DNA of 64,000 nt, from positions 286,444-350,443 of the forward strand of contig JASANG010001469.1 of assembly GCA_030248215.1 (NCBI GenBank), in the 5' to 3' direction. Both the position numbers and the translations under genes were made by a program. The notes beneath the pieces are model-generated. The model saw only the letters and a program-made list of their open reading frames with translations, did not search any database and was not told where the DNA came from. Below are positions 1-10,842 of the stretch, one piece after another. The stretch comes from Enoplolaimus lenunculus. Taxonomy: Eukaryota; Nematoda; Enoplea; Enoplida; Thoracostomopsidae. Within the stretch, counting starts at the first letter, position 1. Each line of letters starts with the position of its first letter.

Positions 1-44
1 GCTTCTGCCTGATAAAATGAGTGTAGATCTGTTTGAAACACGAG

Positions 45-206
45 TGTCATCATGGGGGGACATTGGGGGCCGTGCCCTCCTCCAAATTTGGCTGGTGCCC
101 CCAAATTCACTAGGTCCAAAAGTAAACATCTCCAGATGCAATTGTAGGGCCGCCGCAAAATGATTCGGTGTTCCCGTCAAACTATAATTTTCTGCGGACG
201 CCCCTG
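45..206. mobile_element. Family J MITE-like repeat, partial
   Basis: This resembles the block at 41.95-42.16 kb. Both have a stretch on 'gccctcc-aaatttggctggtgcc', a run like 'attcagtgccccc' and an end reading 'gtacgcccctg'. The reverse of that end, CAGGGGCGT, is typical of hAT-type termini. No target duplication was found. Confidence 0.5.
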
Positions 207-587
207 TTTTGAAATCTTAAACTTTCAGTACAACTTAACAATAGACCCATATTCTAAAATGTGTAAAGCACCATGAAACCAGTTAGTGATGGGTTTTCAA
301 AATCATGAAGTTCTATGGTTTCGGATGTCAAATTCCGCGCATAAGTAGAACAAATCAAATCTACAAATACGATGCTGAATTTCAAAGCTCACCAATTACT
401 GATTAGAAAGCTACATGACCAATCATCAGGGTACCTCAATTGCGGTGCCAGAAAAATATAACATCGTTGAAACTTTTGTACTTCAATATCCGTTTTACGC
501 TTCCGTTATTTTTATTGTCGGTTTACACCCTGCCTATCAGCAACTTGTGATAGGTGTTACTAACATTTAAAAATACAGCTATAGATC

Positions 588-694
588 TGAAATACAAAAT
601 CGAAAAAAAAAGATAACACCCACCGAAATTGGTGAGATCGAACCCACAAACTGGGGATACGCAGTCCAGCACCTATACCACTCGACCACTGGGT
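588..694 (-). repeat. tRNA-derived SINE-like unit or tRNA pseudogene
   Basis: On the minus strand there is an A-box-like stretch (GTGGTCGAGTGG, as in Leu/Ser tRNAs), a B box (GGTTCGATCTC) at the usual distance, and then a run of nine T that could stop RNA polymerase III. The anticodon arm does not fold as a normal tRNA, so this is a tRNA-derived repeat and not a working tRNA. Confidence 0.5.
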
Positions 695-1100
695 CATGAT
701 GCAACTATTATAATACAAACATTTTAATAGTCCTACGCAAAACGTATATATTATGTAATACACAATATACGTATCATTGATTCTAGGTGTAAAATTATGC
801 AAATTTTAAACATTTAAAGATCAAAAATAAGTTTTTCAAAATCAGGGGGGTAAATAGGGGTTACTTTAGGGGGTCACATGTGAACCAACCCTCGAAAAAA
901 TTCAGTTCTTTTCCCTGTTGTTGAAAGCTAAATTTTTACAACTGTCATTTACCCTAGAAAACCAAAATTTCATTAAATAAGTTGTAATTATCATTTTTTG
1001 CATTTTACAAATTTGGTAAAATTTACACCCCGAACATCAACTGCTTTTAATAGAGACGGCCTCCAGGCCGTCTCAAAAAGTCTGTAATACTTTAAAACCT

Positions 1101-1184
1101 GATATATAAACATAAATAAATTAAATAAATATATATACATATACATATATATAATATATGTATACATATGTATATATATATATT
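1101..1184. repeat. AT dinucleotide-rich microsatellite
   Basis: An alternating TA/TATACA tract about 80 bp long that is largely self-complementary. Confidence 0.8.
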
Positions 1185-1385
1185 GATTGGTTTATTGGAG
1201 TCTGTGTATTAGCCAGACTATTAACTTAATATCCAAAGTTGTTTATCTGGTTATGAACCAGTCGCCAGAGAAACGCACTGCTAAGGTGTAGTTTAGTTGA
1301 CTCCTCCCAGTGCCGTTTATGCATAATATTGATGTTGTTTACGCAATGCCGAGACTAACACCCCCAACCTGTATGTGGGCCTTAC

Positions 1386-1517
1386 CTGTAGTGGAAGATC
1401 CAGTATTTCTTGGCAGGTATGTTACGTTTAAGTAAGGATATCTCGTGGTGCAACCTGAGGTCTGCCTTCGGCTCAGGCACAAAGTCGACCTCCAGCTCGG
1501 GCTCCGGTGGAATTTCG
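1386..1517 (-). other. Possible coding exon, overlapping a hAT-like relic
   Basis: A 43-codon open stretch lies between a good acceptor (ttgttgcag) and a good donor (CTACAG|gtaagg), entering in phase 1 and leaving in phase 2. It is acidic and Pro/Glu-rich at first (EIPPEPELEVDF) and ends KKYWIFHY. The first two thirds share a run of over 20 bases with the GGCTCC-type repeats at 4.8-5.2 and 23.8-24.2 kb. It may be an exonised transposon or a chance open frame. I do not recognise the peptide and found no neighbouring exon. Confidence 0.25.
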
Positions 1518-1994
1518 CTGCAACAAAAAGTCAAACATCATACACTTTAGTTTTGATAATATAATTACTAAAACTTAAATTCCAATTCCGAACACGATTC
1601 CGGTTCCGACAAAAAATGGATTCCGATTCCGCTGCCGACAAAATTTACTTCCGATTGGAACCTTGAGATTTCCATTAATATTTGCAGCTGTGAAAACTTT
1701 AACGCTGCAATCTGACCGAACTTGCTACACGTGTTGTGCGTGGAATTTTTTGCCGTAAAAACTTTCACGTGTGAATAGTGCTTTAATGTTCCCCTAAAAT
1801 AGCTGCATTTACCGTCTGTTGTTTTTGCTTTATTTGTCTGCAGTTTGTAGTTTTAATTAATCAATGTAAATTAAAATCAATAATTAATAATGGACTCTTC
1901 TTTGTATTTGGCTTAATTTTTGGTTACCGCTAAAACACCCCATAAAATAATCGAACAGACTTAGTATTTTTATCTGCGATTCTTACATAAAGGT

Positions 1995-2179
1995 GGCCAA
2001 TGTTACTTTAAGGGGCGTAACAGTAGATTAAGCGTATTGCTAAGCGTAAGCGTTGCAAAAACGTATTCCTAAGCCTAAGCCTACGCCTAAGTCTAAGCAA
2101 AATATGTAATATAGAATCTAATCCTACACTTTTATAGACCCACCAAAAACCTGGACCGTCCCTTATAGTAACATGGGCC
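1995..2179 (-). mobile_element. Family A MITE, subfamily 3
   Basis: The ends are GGCCAATGTTACTTTAAGGG and a matching inverted GTAACATGGGCC, around a core rich in AAGCCT/AAGCGT (TTAGGC on minus). The target duplications are ataaaggt/aaaaaggt. Confidence 0.8.
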
Positions 2180-2415
2180 AAAAAGGTCTTCACTGGCAGA
2201 GAAAGATTTGGTCTTTGAACAATTAATTTTACACCCGTCTTGCGTATAAAACGGCATATTAGCATGATAGGCCTTTAAATTGGTGTCGTTTGTGAAGTAT
2301 TTGACCTTGGACATTTCCAAAATTTCAAGAATAAATTTTTTGGGAACGCTTATAAGTTGAGTTTTTCATTTTGCCATCAGTTTCAGTAGGAAATCATATA
2401 GCAAACGTAAACTAA

Positions 2416-2698
2416 ATGCATCGTTCACAATAAAAAATTTCATTTTGCCACCGAAAACATTATAATGTAGGGTTAACACATGGCAAATTTTAAAATTACC
2501 ATGCGTTAACCCTACCCTAGCATCCCTATCTTAATACGTGTCACAGAGCATCTTGTAACACGCGTTAGGGTAGGGTTAATGCAATTTTTGCGTTTGGTAA
2601 GGTTGTTAACGCATGACAATTTTGAAAATTGACACGTGTTAACCCTACCTGATAATGTTTTCAGTAGCCAGATGACATTTTTATTGTGAACGATGCAT
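2416..2698. mobile_element. Family H foldback MITE
   Basis: Inverted ends of about 48 bp start ATGCATCGTTCACAATAAA. Inside lies a 49-bp near-perfect palindrome at 2467-2515 (GTAGGGTTAAC...GTTAACCCTAC), then a second, looser arm pair. A relative lies at 13.62-13.99 kb. Confidence 0.75.
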
Positions 2699-2871
2699 AA
2701 AATGGTACAAGTTTTTCTATGTTGTGAATTTCTGTTTGGTGCGATAAATATATATTTGTCGTTCACGCTTGGCAGAATTTTTTTTGTCTTCCAGCAAATT
2801 TATAAATACTTGACCAAATCCCTAATGGGATTAGCAGTGGGACCCCAATATTCCGAAGATTGAAAAATGAA

Positions 2872-2990
2872 GGCCAGCGTAAATATAAGTTAGGGCCACA
2901 ACAGTAGTATAAGCATATTCAGAAGATCTAACTGAAACGTAAAGCATAACGATTTACCTGTACCTAAGCCTGAGTTTTCAGTTATCTCTC
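2872..2990 (-). mobile_element. Degenerate family A remnant
   Basis: GGCCAGCGTAAA followed by CAACAGTAGTATAAGCATATTC and scattered CTAAGCCT match the family A right end. The far end is not recognisable. Confidence 0.4.
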
Positions 2991-3164
2991 CTGCCAGTGT
3001 TTGTTTAAAATGGTTGGATTTTGAAAATTTTTGCATATTTGAGTTTCTCTCAGGATGTGCCCTAATCGTGTTACCCTAAATTTGAATTTTTGAAGAAGTT
3101 GATTTTTTAAGGTCCAAAATTTTTTCAAAAAGTTAGACAGATTATACACCATTTACCGCTGCTT

Positions 3165-3335
3165 GCAGAGATTTAGGCTTAGAAATATGCTCATTCTTTC
3201 GCTCAGGCTTAGGCTCACGCTTAGGCTTAGGCTTAGGAATATGCTCATTCTTTCGCTTAGGCTAACGCTTACGCTTAGGCTTAGGCTTAGGAATAGGGTT
3301 ATAATACTGTTTCGCCTTTGTTCTACCCGTATAGT
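3165..3335 (+). mobile_element. Family A MITE, right-hand part
   Basis: TTAGGC/TTACGC arrays are broken twice by AATATGCTCATTCTTTCGC spacers and end in the family's TATAATACTG...CGCC right end. The left terminus is missing. Confidence 0.65.
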
Positions 3336-3651
3336 AAACATAAATTAAATAGTGCTCAACGCGTTATACTCCATGTTTTCACCCGCTATCCATGGTAGCT
3401 TACAGCACAAAATGTGGCATCTTCTCTTAAACGTTAATTAGCAATAAAATTTGTGTTTTATAGCGTGCGCAGTTCCGTTAAGATATGCTGAAATCGGGTT
3501 AAGCCTAAACCAGTCGACCTATTGTAGGTTCCGGTTTCGTCGCTGTTCAGCTATCGAACCGTTTTAAATTTTAAAATACTGCACGGCACACTAGAAGCGA
3601 CCGCATTGGGAACTTCAGACCTTTTAATTAAATCAGTCCGAAAGTATGAAT

Positions 3652-3714
3652 TGGGGGCGGATCGAACTCCCGACCTTTTGATTTAACCGGACGATCTACC
3701 ATTAAGCCACGCTG
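3652..3714 (-). repeat. tRNA-like repeat
   Basis: The minus strand has an A box (TGGCTTAATGG) and a B box (GAGTTCGATCC) at tRNA spacing, with a D-loop-like GGTAGA. The anticodon stem does not pair well, so I read it as a tRNA-derived repeat or pseudogene. Confidence 0.5.
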
Positions 3715-3997
3715 GAACGTGTATGCTGCCGGCACGCATTCCAGGGTTAAAACTGGTCCGGGTATATCAACCATTATTGGCCGGGGGCCGGTGTAGCATA
3801 TATTAGCTTCCCTAAAACTTTAACTCCGCTAGTGAATATTGTTTTGACTCCCCCCAGTTAACCTTGTGATAATTTACGTTATGAAAAATTTTCTTTTAAT
3901 ACTCCATTGTTTTGTTACTTTCATTCGCTTTTTCTGCAAATTCCAATGTGTTGATTAATTAATTCAGCTAGCGAGTTGGTTATTTCTGAGTTAATAT

Positions 3998-4182
3998 CAC
4001 AGTAAACATTAACTCAATTTCAGTTGAGATGATTCTCACTCTGAGTTGAGTTGACACTGGGTGAGTTGATTTACTCACAGTGAATTGAATCAGCTCAAAT
4101 TCCCTGAGTTTTGACAGTCCGAACTTAGACTGAATAACTCAACTCATTCTGAGTTAAAATCAGCTGACTGAAATTTACAGTG
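3998..4182. mobile_element. MITE with TGAGTT hexamer interior
   Basis: The inverted ends are CAC(A/T)GTAAA. The interior is made of TGAGTT and its complement AACTCA at irregular spacing in both orientations. No other copy is seen in the window, so the family assignment rests on structure only. Confidence 0.45.
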
Positions 4183-4846
4183 ATCAAAAATGTTTGTATT
4201 TCTTTCAGGCGGTCACGCTGCTTCACGCTTGTTTTAAGAAACGGGACAGGTCGACTGTCCTGTAGGCATATCAATAGATGACAACGCTTTTTCGATGTAG
4301 CGAACTTGGACACAGGATTAGCCTCTTCTATCACAAATTCGACAGCATTTGCCGTATCATGCAATCCGCAATGCACACCGTGTACTTTTTGGCACGGAAG
4401 TGTACATACAGTTAAAATAGCATACACTTTTGCTTTAATTGTCTCTTTATTGACAAGGACAGTATTCCATTATTTACACTGTCTGCAATCTCAACCCGGT
4501 CCCTACATGGACCATAAGGTTCCCCAGTGCTTTGTATCCTGATCCAAATGTATCGGCACGCCTGTGTTACTAGCGAGTTAAAACCCACCCACCGGGACGA
4601 GCAGTATCGAATCAATGCTCCCGCAATTAGTCCCCCTTTTCAGGAGTTTCTTGTCGTTCACCAATTTGTTTCCAAGCGAGCGACAAAATTGTTTTGATTT
4701 CAAAATTTTTTCACCTTTAAATTAAAAATCTACCAAAAATGGCATTTTCAAATTTGAATATTTTCATATTACCACCCCCCTTGGGTTCGCCCCTGTGTAT
4801 TGTACTCGGATTAGTTGTTTTGGTCGAAATCAATGTACAATTATGC
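4183..4846. other. No gene seen
   Basis: AT-rich sequence with only short unconvincing ORFs on both strands. It contains no splice-bounded open stretch and no repeat shared with the rest of the window. Confidence 0.6.
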
Positions 4847-5187
4847 CAGGGTACAAATAGAAGTCTGCCTCCGGCTTCGGCTACGGTAGAATTTTTGGTC
4901 GGAGGTTGCGGCAATTTCAGTAGGTAAAAATTTTGTATAATTTTCCAAAATATATCAGTTTTACGCGGTTGGTTTTACGTTTGTCACAATTTTCCGGAAA
5001 GAATTTTCGAAATTTCGCAGAAAATCAACGTAAAACCAAACAACCTAACAACATATTGCAGATATTGGCTAAAATTAAGTAATTAACTATCATTTTCATT
5101 ACCTAATTTCGCCTCACCTCCGGCTTCGGCAAGTATCGTTGACCTCCAGCTCCGGTTCCGGTATTTTCCTCCTCCGGTTGCACCCTG
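4847..5187. mobile_element. Family E hAT-type MITE
   Basis: The ends CAGGGTACAA and, inverted, CAGGGTGCAACCGGAGG match the better-preserved copy at 23.84 kb. The subterminal zones are made of CCGGCTT/CCGGTT hexamer-like repeats. The 8-bp target duplication is no longer recognisable. Confidence 0.7.
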
Positions 5188-5533
5188 AAAAATACTGACA
5201 CAAGCGGCTAATTCCTTGTTGTACAAATGTTGATTTGGTTTGAAGTTCAGTTGTATTTTGTCGAATCGTTCCGTTCAAAGATTTATTAATTCACTCTAAT
5301 TAAAGCTTATATCAATATATTGTATTCAACGTAGATACTGGAAAACAATAGAGGTTCATTCAGAAAATTACTATTTATGATTGGTTACCTAAAAACTGTA
5401 ATGTTTACCGCATTTATTTTCATTTGTCCAACGGCGTAAATTACAGGTGAGATATTTAGTGAGATATGACGATATATTTCTTGAGCTCACCGTTCATTGG
5501 TCATTAAAATAGCAAGAATAAAGGTTGCGCTAT

Positions 5534-5609
5534 ACTTTACTAAGCCGGACGCCGGCGCATGCCGCCTCTAACGTCGCTGTACGCCGCCGTGCGGCGGCTA
5601 AAGTAAACT
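5534..5609. mobile_element. GC-rich miniature palindrome
   Basis: Inverted ends TTTACTAAGCCG / CGGCTAAAGTAAA enclose a CG-rich core with GCCGGC and GCGGCGGC, in a very AT-rich setting. Confidence 0.5.
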
Positions 5610-5945
5610 AAAAATTTGTTTAAAATTTGATTTTGAAATTAAATTTCAAGCGTTTAAGCCCAGTTAATTTACGAATGCCGAAAGTCTCAAAGTTTCTGGC
5701 TTTAGCAAAATTTAATTAACTTGAAAATAATTATTTGCTTTTATGTCGTAGGTCTTCATTTGTGAGAAATATTTTAACGAAACTTTCAGAATGAAAATAA
5801 GACGTCAACGAAATTCAACTCATAACACGTAACAGTTGAGATCCGCGTTCAAACAGAAAGCGTCAGGATCCAACTCCAGGGTTGTTGTACAAGTGGGAAA
5901 GTTGCAAGAGGAATCGATTTATCGCCCAAAATTTATGGAAAGACG

Positions 5946-6190
5946 GGCCCGTAACCAAGGGGGGACGGGGGGCACAGCATCCCCTGGAAAAAATTTTGCC
6001 CCCACTAGAAAATTTTCAGCCTTGCTTGTAACTTATTAAAAACCCTTGGGAAAAATTCGAAAAAAGCACCTTTACACGCTGTAAAATAAACTTGCAGTGG
6101 TCCAAAATTTCATTCGGTGGCTACGCTAGCTTGCAAAAAACGTTTTTTGACGTGTCCCCTCTGTAACGAAATACTGGTTACACCCCTGTG
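5946..6190 (+). mobile_element. Family B MITE
   Basis: It begins near GGGCCCGTAACCAA and ends at the inverted form CTGGTTACACCCCTGTG. Inside is the family signature 'aaaattttc...ccttgcttgtaa'. Other copies lie at 8.9, 24.2, 29.8, 36.7 and 49.0 kb. Confidence 0.6.
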
Positions 6191-6432
6191 CCCAGCTCGA
6201 CGAAACTAAGATCTGAGCTTGCCTTTAGGTAAAGAATGAAAAAATTTACGCCTTTATAAACCAATGTTATCACCCACTTGGCTTTAGCGAAAACTTAAAT
6301 AATTGTAGCGCAGTGGTTGTCGCAATTGCAATAAATCAATTATTGCAGGTTTGAGCGGAAATAACGTTTCAATTAAAGTTTTCTAAACCATAGTTTGTCA
6401 CTGACAAAAACTGGATAGAATATCAGTGAATT

Positions 6433-6574
6433 GGCCCATGTATTGAACAGGGCCGGATCATTTTCTGTAGGGGCCATAATAGAGTCAGACTAAGCTTTAG
6501 ACTAATTTTTTGCCTATGCTTAGGCTTAGGAATATGCTTATACTACTGTTCCGGCCCTGCTCTATACATGGGCC
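6433..6574 (+). mobile_element. Family A MITE, subfamily 2
   Basis: A compact 142-bp copy with GGCCCATGTATTGAACAGGG and the matching inverted CCTGCTCTATACATGGGCC, and only two TTAGGC units. The target duplications are agtgaatt/agtgaatc. Confidence 0.85.
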
Positions 6575-7080
6575 AGTGAATCTAGACCAACAAATTTTTT
6601 TTGTAGAATAACGTCAAAATTTATGCATACATATTATTGTATTGTTTGATAAAGTATGTTTACTTCTGTGCTGGAACAATGCGCAAAATACTGGTCAAAT
6701 TGGTTGCATTATTAGCAACAGACGACAACATATTTCGTCAAAATATGTCACAGTGCAACTAAAAATATGATTGGACAATGCACTATTAACGAAAGCTATC
6801 CTATCTCCTATTTAATACTGTAAACATTATAGTATTAATGTGCATTAAAAGAAATCACATGAAACAGTGTCCAAAATAATGTATGTGAGGCGTTCTAGCT
6901 TTAATTATATAGATCGCAATTTGTTAAAATATTAATTGTTTTCGTTCAAAAACCACGTCAGCTGGTTTCTCATTTTAATACTTACTTAAATTGTGAGGTG
7001 TTGAATACATTTCGTTACCGAAATTTTTCATTTTATAATATTTTTGTAAAATTTTTTAAAATTATTGCCATTAAATACGC

Positions 7081-7228
7081 GGCGAATGTAAAAAACAGAC
7101 ATGGAACAGTATTATAAGCATATTTCTAAGCCTGAGCCTAAGCCAAGCAAGAAAATCAGTCTAAAGCTTAAGCTTAGACTTTTCTCGTCCGACAGAAAAA
7201 CGTTCCGCTCCTGATGTTTACATGGGTC
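7081..7228 (-). mobile_element. Family A MITE, subfamily 1
   Basis: The ends GGCGAATGTAAAAAACAG and TGATGTTTACATGGGTC surround a short AAGCCT array. The 8-bp target duplications are identical (aaatacgc). Confidence 0.85.
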
Positions 7229-7589
7229 AAATACGCACGTATATTATGAAATCAAGGATCCTACGGTACGAGCCAAATGACCTTATCAATATTTTCAGAA
7301 ATATTTCGAATTGTAATTATTTTTTCAAGTTTAGTGATTTTAAACTTATTTAACGATAATTCTTGCGTGATTGATGAACTAATTTTTTCAGTATTTTGAA
7401 GGCGTATTCTATATTTTGAGACTGTATTAACTTGAAAACAATTTTTCAATTTGCGAAAACACGAAAAACATGCCTACGTATTTTTATTTTTAACTTCAAA
7501 CATGTACTTAAAAGTAACTGTTGTTTGAATCTATTTTATAAAATTGGTGTTTGTCTCCTGTATGTAAACATATCAAGTTATTTTGTAAA

Positions 7590-7669
7590 AATAGTAATAA
7601 TAATAATAATATAATAATAATAATATAATAATATAATAATAATATAATGATAATAATAATAATATAATG

Positions 7670-7702
<33 letters not shown>

Positions 7703-7738
7703 TAATAATAATATAATGATAATAATAATAATAATAAT
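7590..7738. repeat. TAA/ATAATA microsatellite
   Basis: About 150 bp of (TAA)n with periodic ATAATG interruptions. Confidence 0.9.
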
Positions 7739-8149
7739 GTGAAATTACAAGAACCTAGAATGTTCCTACTATATATACATCGTATCTTTTTGGCCAGCCA
7801 CAGCTGTAGCAAAATTTTCTGGAAGGGCTTTATTTCTACTGCTTAACTTAAAATTGGTTAATTTCGCGTCTTACACAATGTACCAGCGTGCGTTGCGTTT
7901 TTGCCGTACTTTCTTCATTCAATACACACTTATCGAGTGAATTTTAAACAGACTGAATATGAGACAGCATTAACTTAATTAGCTTAAAAATTTCGTTCAA
8001 ATTTGGGATCATGTTAGCTATAGGCGCTCGACCACGAAGCCGAAGCCTCAAACTAAACACCAACCTAAGACAAAGCGTAAGCTTAAAGTATAAAGCTTTA
8101 GGCAAACGCCTTCAAGTTTCTAAGTCCCCGGCCTTATTCTGTCACTCGC

Positions 8150-8910
8150 AGCGCCCATGTTTCTATTCCTAATAACTTTGACCAAACTTCAGACACGATA
8201 GGAGGAAAAACCAGAGTACGATTTGTTATTCTGTAACTGGTTATTTGCCGAAGTTTGCCTGATTTCGAATTTTTTGGCATTTTTCGCCTTTTCCAAACAT
8301 TTTGAGTCATTCCACGCCCGTCTAAGGTTTTGAAAAATCACAAATTTATTATTTTGCACTGTATTAAAAAACTATGTTTAAATACCGAAAGTTAATTGTT
8401 TGATTTACGAAGAACTGGTTAACCCGTCAAAATCTTCGCCTAACTTAAAATATATATGTTAATGTTGCCTTTAACTCTTGTGTCGGTAATGATCGCATCT
8501 ATATTCCACACCTTTAAGATTGTATTATTGTACTTTGCTGTATACATTGACCTTATCATTTCTAAATCGTGGTTTGTTTTTAGCTTATGCGTAAAAATAG
8601 TTGGTATTTGCTAGTTTTGAAGGCATTTTAGTGTAAAATTTAATTTCAAAGTTTTTTGGCTGATTGCAAAAAAACAATTATTTTTGCAATTAACAGATTT
8701 TGCAAGCAAAATGTTAATATTTTGCGTTGTTCGCTATTTTGTTATACTTAATTTTTCTCGCCTCTACGTATAAAAATAGACAAAAAAATTACAAAAATGC
8801 AAAATATATTTTAAGACATTGGTTGGTTTAATAATTTTCATTTTTTAAATTATCAGGTGCGGTCAATGTTTTTAAGTGCACGTTTTAGTAGGCAGCTGTT
8901 GCTATGAATT
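8150..8910. other. No gene seen
   Basis: AT-rich sequence without splice-bounded open frames, clear inverted ends or repeats shared with the rest of the window. Confidence 0.6.
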
Positions 8911-8914
8911 TGCG

Positions 8915-9070
8915 CCCATAGTCAGGTCACCTTGATAGAGAAGCTAAACATTTTTCAGTGAGAGACATACAAATGTTTTCGAAGACTACTTACAAGCAAG
9001 GTTGAAAATTTTCTGAGAGGGTAAAATTCTTTCAAGAGGGGGCTGAATTATGTTTGTGTCACCGGTGTAC
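8915..9070 (-). mobile_element. Family B MITE, reverse copy
   Basis: Read on minus, it carries the shared block 'aaaattttcaaccttgcttgtaagt' in pieces, followed by 'atcaaggtgacctgactatgggc', the family end. Confidence 0.55.
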
Positions 9071-9074
9071 GATA

Positions 9075-10100
9075 GAATTTTAATCCCCAGAAAAATTAAC
9101 TTCCCAGTCAATATATAATTTTGACTACCCCAGTTCATATTATATATAATATTACCTAATTGGTTAATATGGCTGTAAAAATTTGCTCAAAAATATAATT
9201 TGTTCCCCCCGTGCTTGTGAATGCTAAATTCATGCCTTATTTCCAAACGAGTTTAACTTAAATTATAGCTTAACTAAACTTGAATATAAATAATATAAAT
9301 AAAACGTTTAAATGGCTGGATGGACTAACTAAATTACAATTGTAAGTGCAGCTTACGCTAACATATTTTTAAGTTTAACACGAGTTTGAATTAAAATTAT
9401 TTTTGGTTTAAATATGTGTAGCCCAGAAATAATGTGTATCTAAGAATTCATAAAGTTTAGTTGAAACTAAAAATATATGACATTTTAAACGAGTTTAATC
9501 GTAAACCTACCAGTTAGTTTTGGTAATCTAGAAAGTTAGTTTAATGCTGCTGGTTTGGTTTAAGCTTAATTCAAGTTGAATTGAGGAAGAGTCTACGATG
9601 TTTAACAAGAGTGTGCAATTACCTGGATTTTGAATGTTTCAAAATGTACCAGCATGCGTTGCGTTTTGTCCGACCTTCCTTATTTAGGGGGTCAATGCAG
9701 CATGCGCTTGGTACATTCTTTTGCCACACAAAATGAACCCAGCTACACACCTTTGTTATATATCATCCACTCTAGGTTTAAGCTTTTAGAGAATAGTTTT
9801 AACAAAAGTTTGCTAAATTTCTACTTGATGGTATTTGAAAAATTACTTTATAACACCTTAAAATGAGCTTGAAAGTGTAGTTTTTTTCCTTCGGCTATTT
9901 TTGTAGAAATAAATTTTCTAAGTTTTAATATAAAAGTTTATCTTAATTTATGATTTGGATAAAAATATATCTAATTTTAGTATTTTACATTTTTAATCAC
10001 ATTTTTTGATTTGAAATACAATTAAGTCTAATCTTAACTTTTGATTTCTAAGCTCCGCTGGCAAGCATTCGGTTAAGTGATGTTATTTAACTTATAATTC
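9075..10100. other. No gene seen
   Basis: AT-rich sequence with many 'taagtttaa' variants, perhaps an old degenerate repeat. No convincing coding exon on either strand. Confidence 0.55.
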
Positions 10101-10105
10101 AAAAT

Positions 10106-10290
10106 CAGAGGCGGATCCAAAAATTTCTGACGGGGAGGCGAGTTGTCAAATGTTATGAAACGCAAAAATTGTAAGGCAGGTGCATTTCATTTTATCACCA
10201 AAAAATTTTATGAGGGCGTAATATTGTAAGCTAGGGAACAACCTTACCATTTTATCACAAAGAAATTCTGCGGGAAAAATAGCCAGCCAG
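10106..10290 (+). mobile_element. Family F hAT-like MITE
   Basis: It begins CAGAGGCGGATCC and continues with 'atgttatgaaacgcaaaaattgtaagg', shared in pieces with 34.85-35.05 kb. Its right boundary merges with a short piece of family B near 10.30 kb. Confidence 0.5.
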
Positions 10291-10842
10291 TTCACCGTGC
10301 TAAGGGGGCTAAAAAATTTTCAGGAGGGCCATACAAGGATTTTCAGATTGGATAAAAATTGCTAAACAATTACATTTAAGAATTAATACATTTAATTTGA
10401 AAATTTATATTTCTGAATAGAGTTCAACAACGCCAATTTACAAAAAAATTTTTACCATTTCGCAGGTTTCGAGCCGATTTCACATAATTTCGCACCAAAA
10501 TGATTTTGAGCCAAGCGTTACGTTTACGAAAAGTCAACACAAATTGTTATTTTACAAATTTAGAAAAAAAATTGAATTCTTACTTTAATAATTAATAAAA
10601 TTAATAAAATCCGCATTTAAACAAATATAAAATGAATTTTAAAACCCGAATTTATTTCACCATAGTTTTCTTTGCGTTGAATCAAACTGAGTTCGTGCAA
10701 CCTGGGCCGGTCACTTAAACAACAAAACGGTACAATTTTTGTTATTAATTTTCAGATTTTTAAATCGGATTAATTATTACTTTTATTATTAATCAAATTC
10801 CTATAAAATCAGCCGTTTGAAAAAATAAATTAATTGAAAACA

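Noticed and set aside
7573-7812. Ile/Leu/Tyr-rich 79-residue ORF
   Set aside because: Translation of the TAA microsatellite.
10834-10842. GPCR start at the upstream TTG
   Set aside because: An ATG with good context follows three codons later; TTG starts are not expected in animal nuclear genes.
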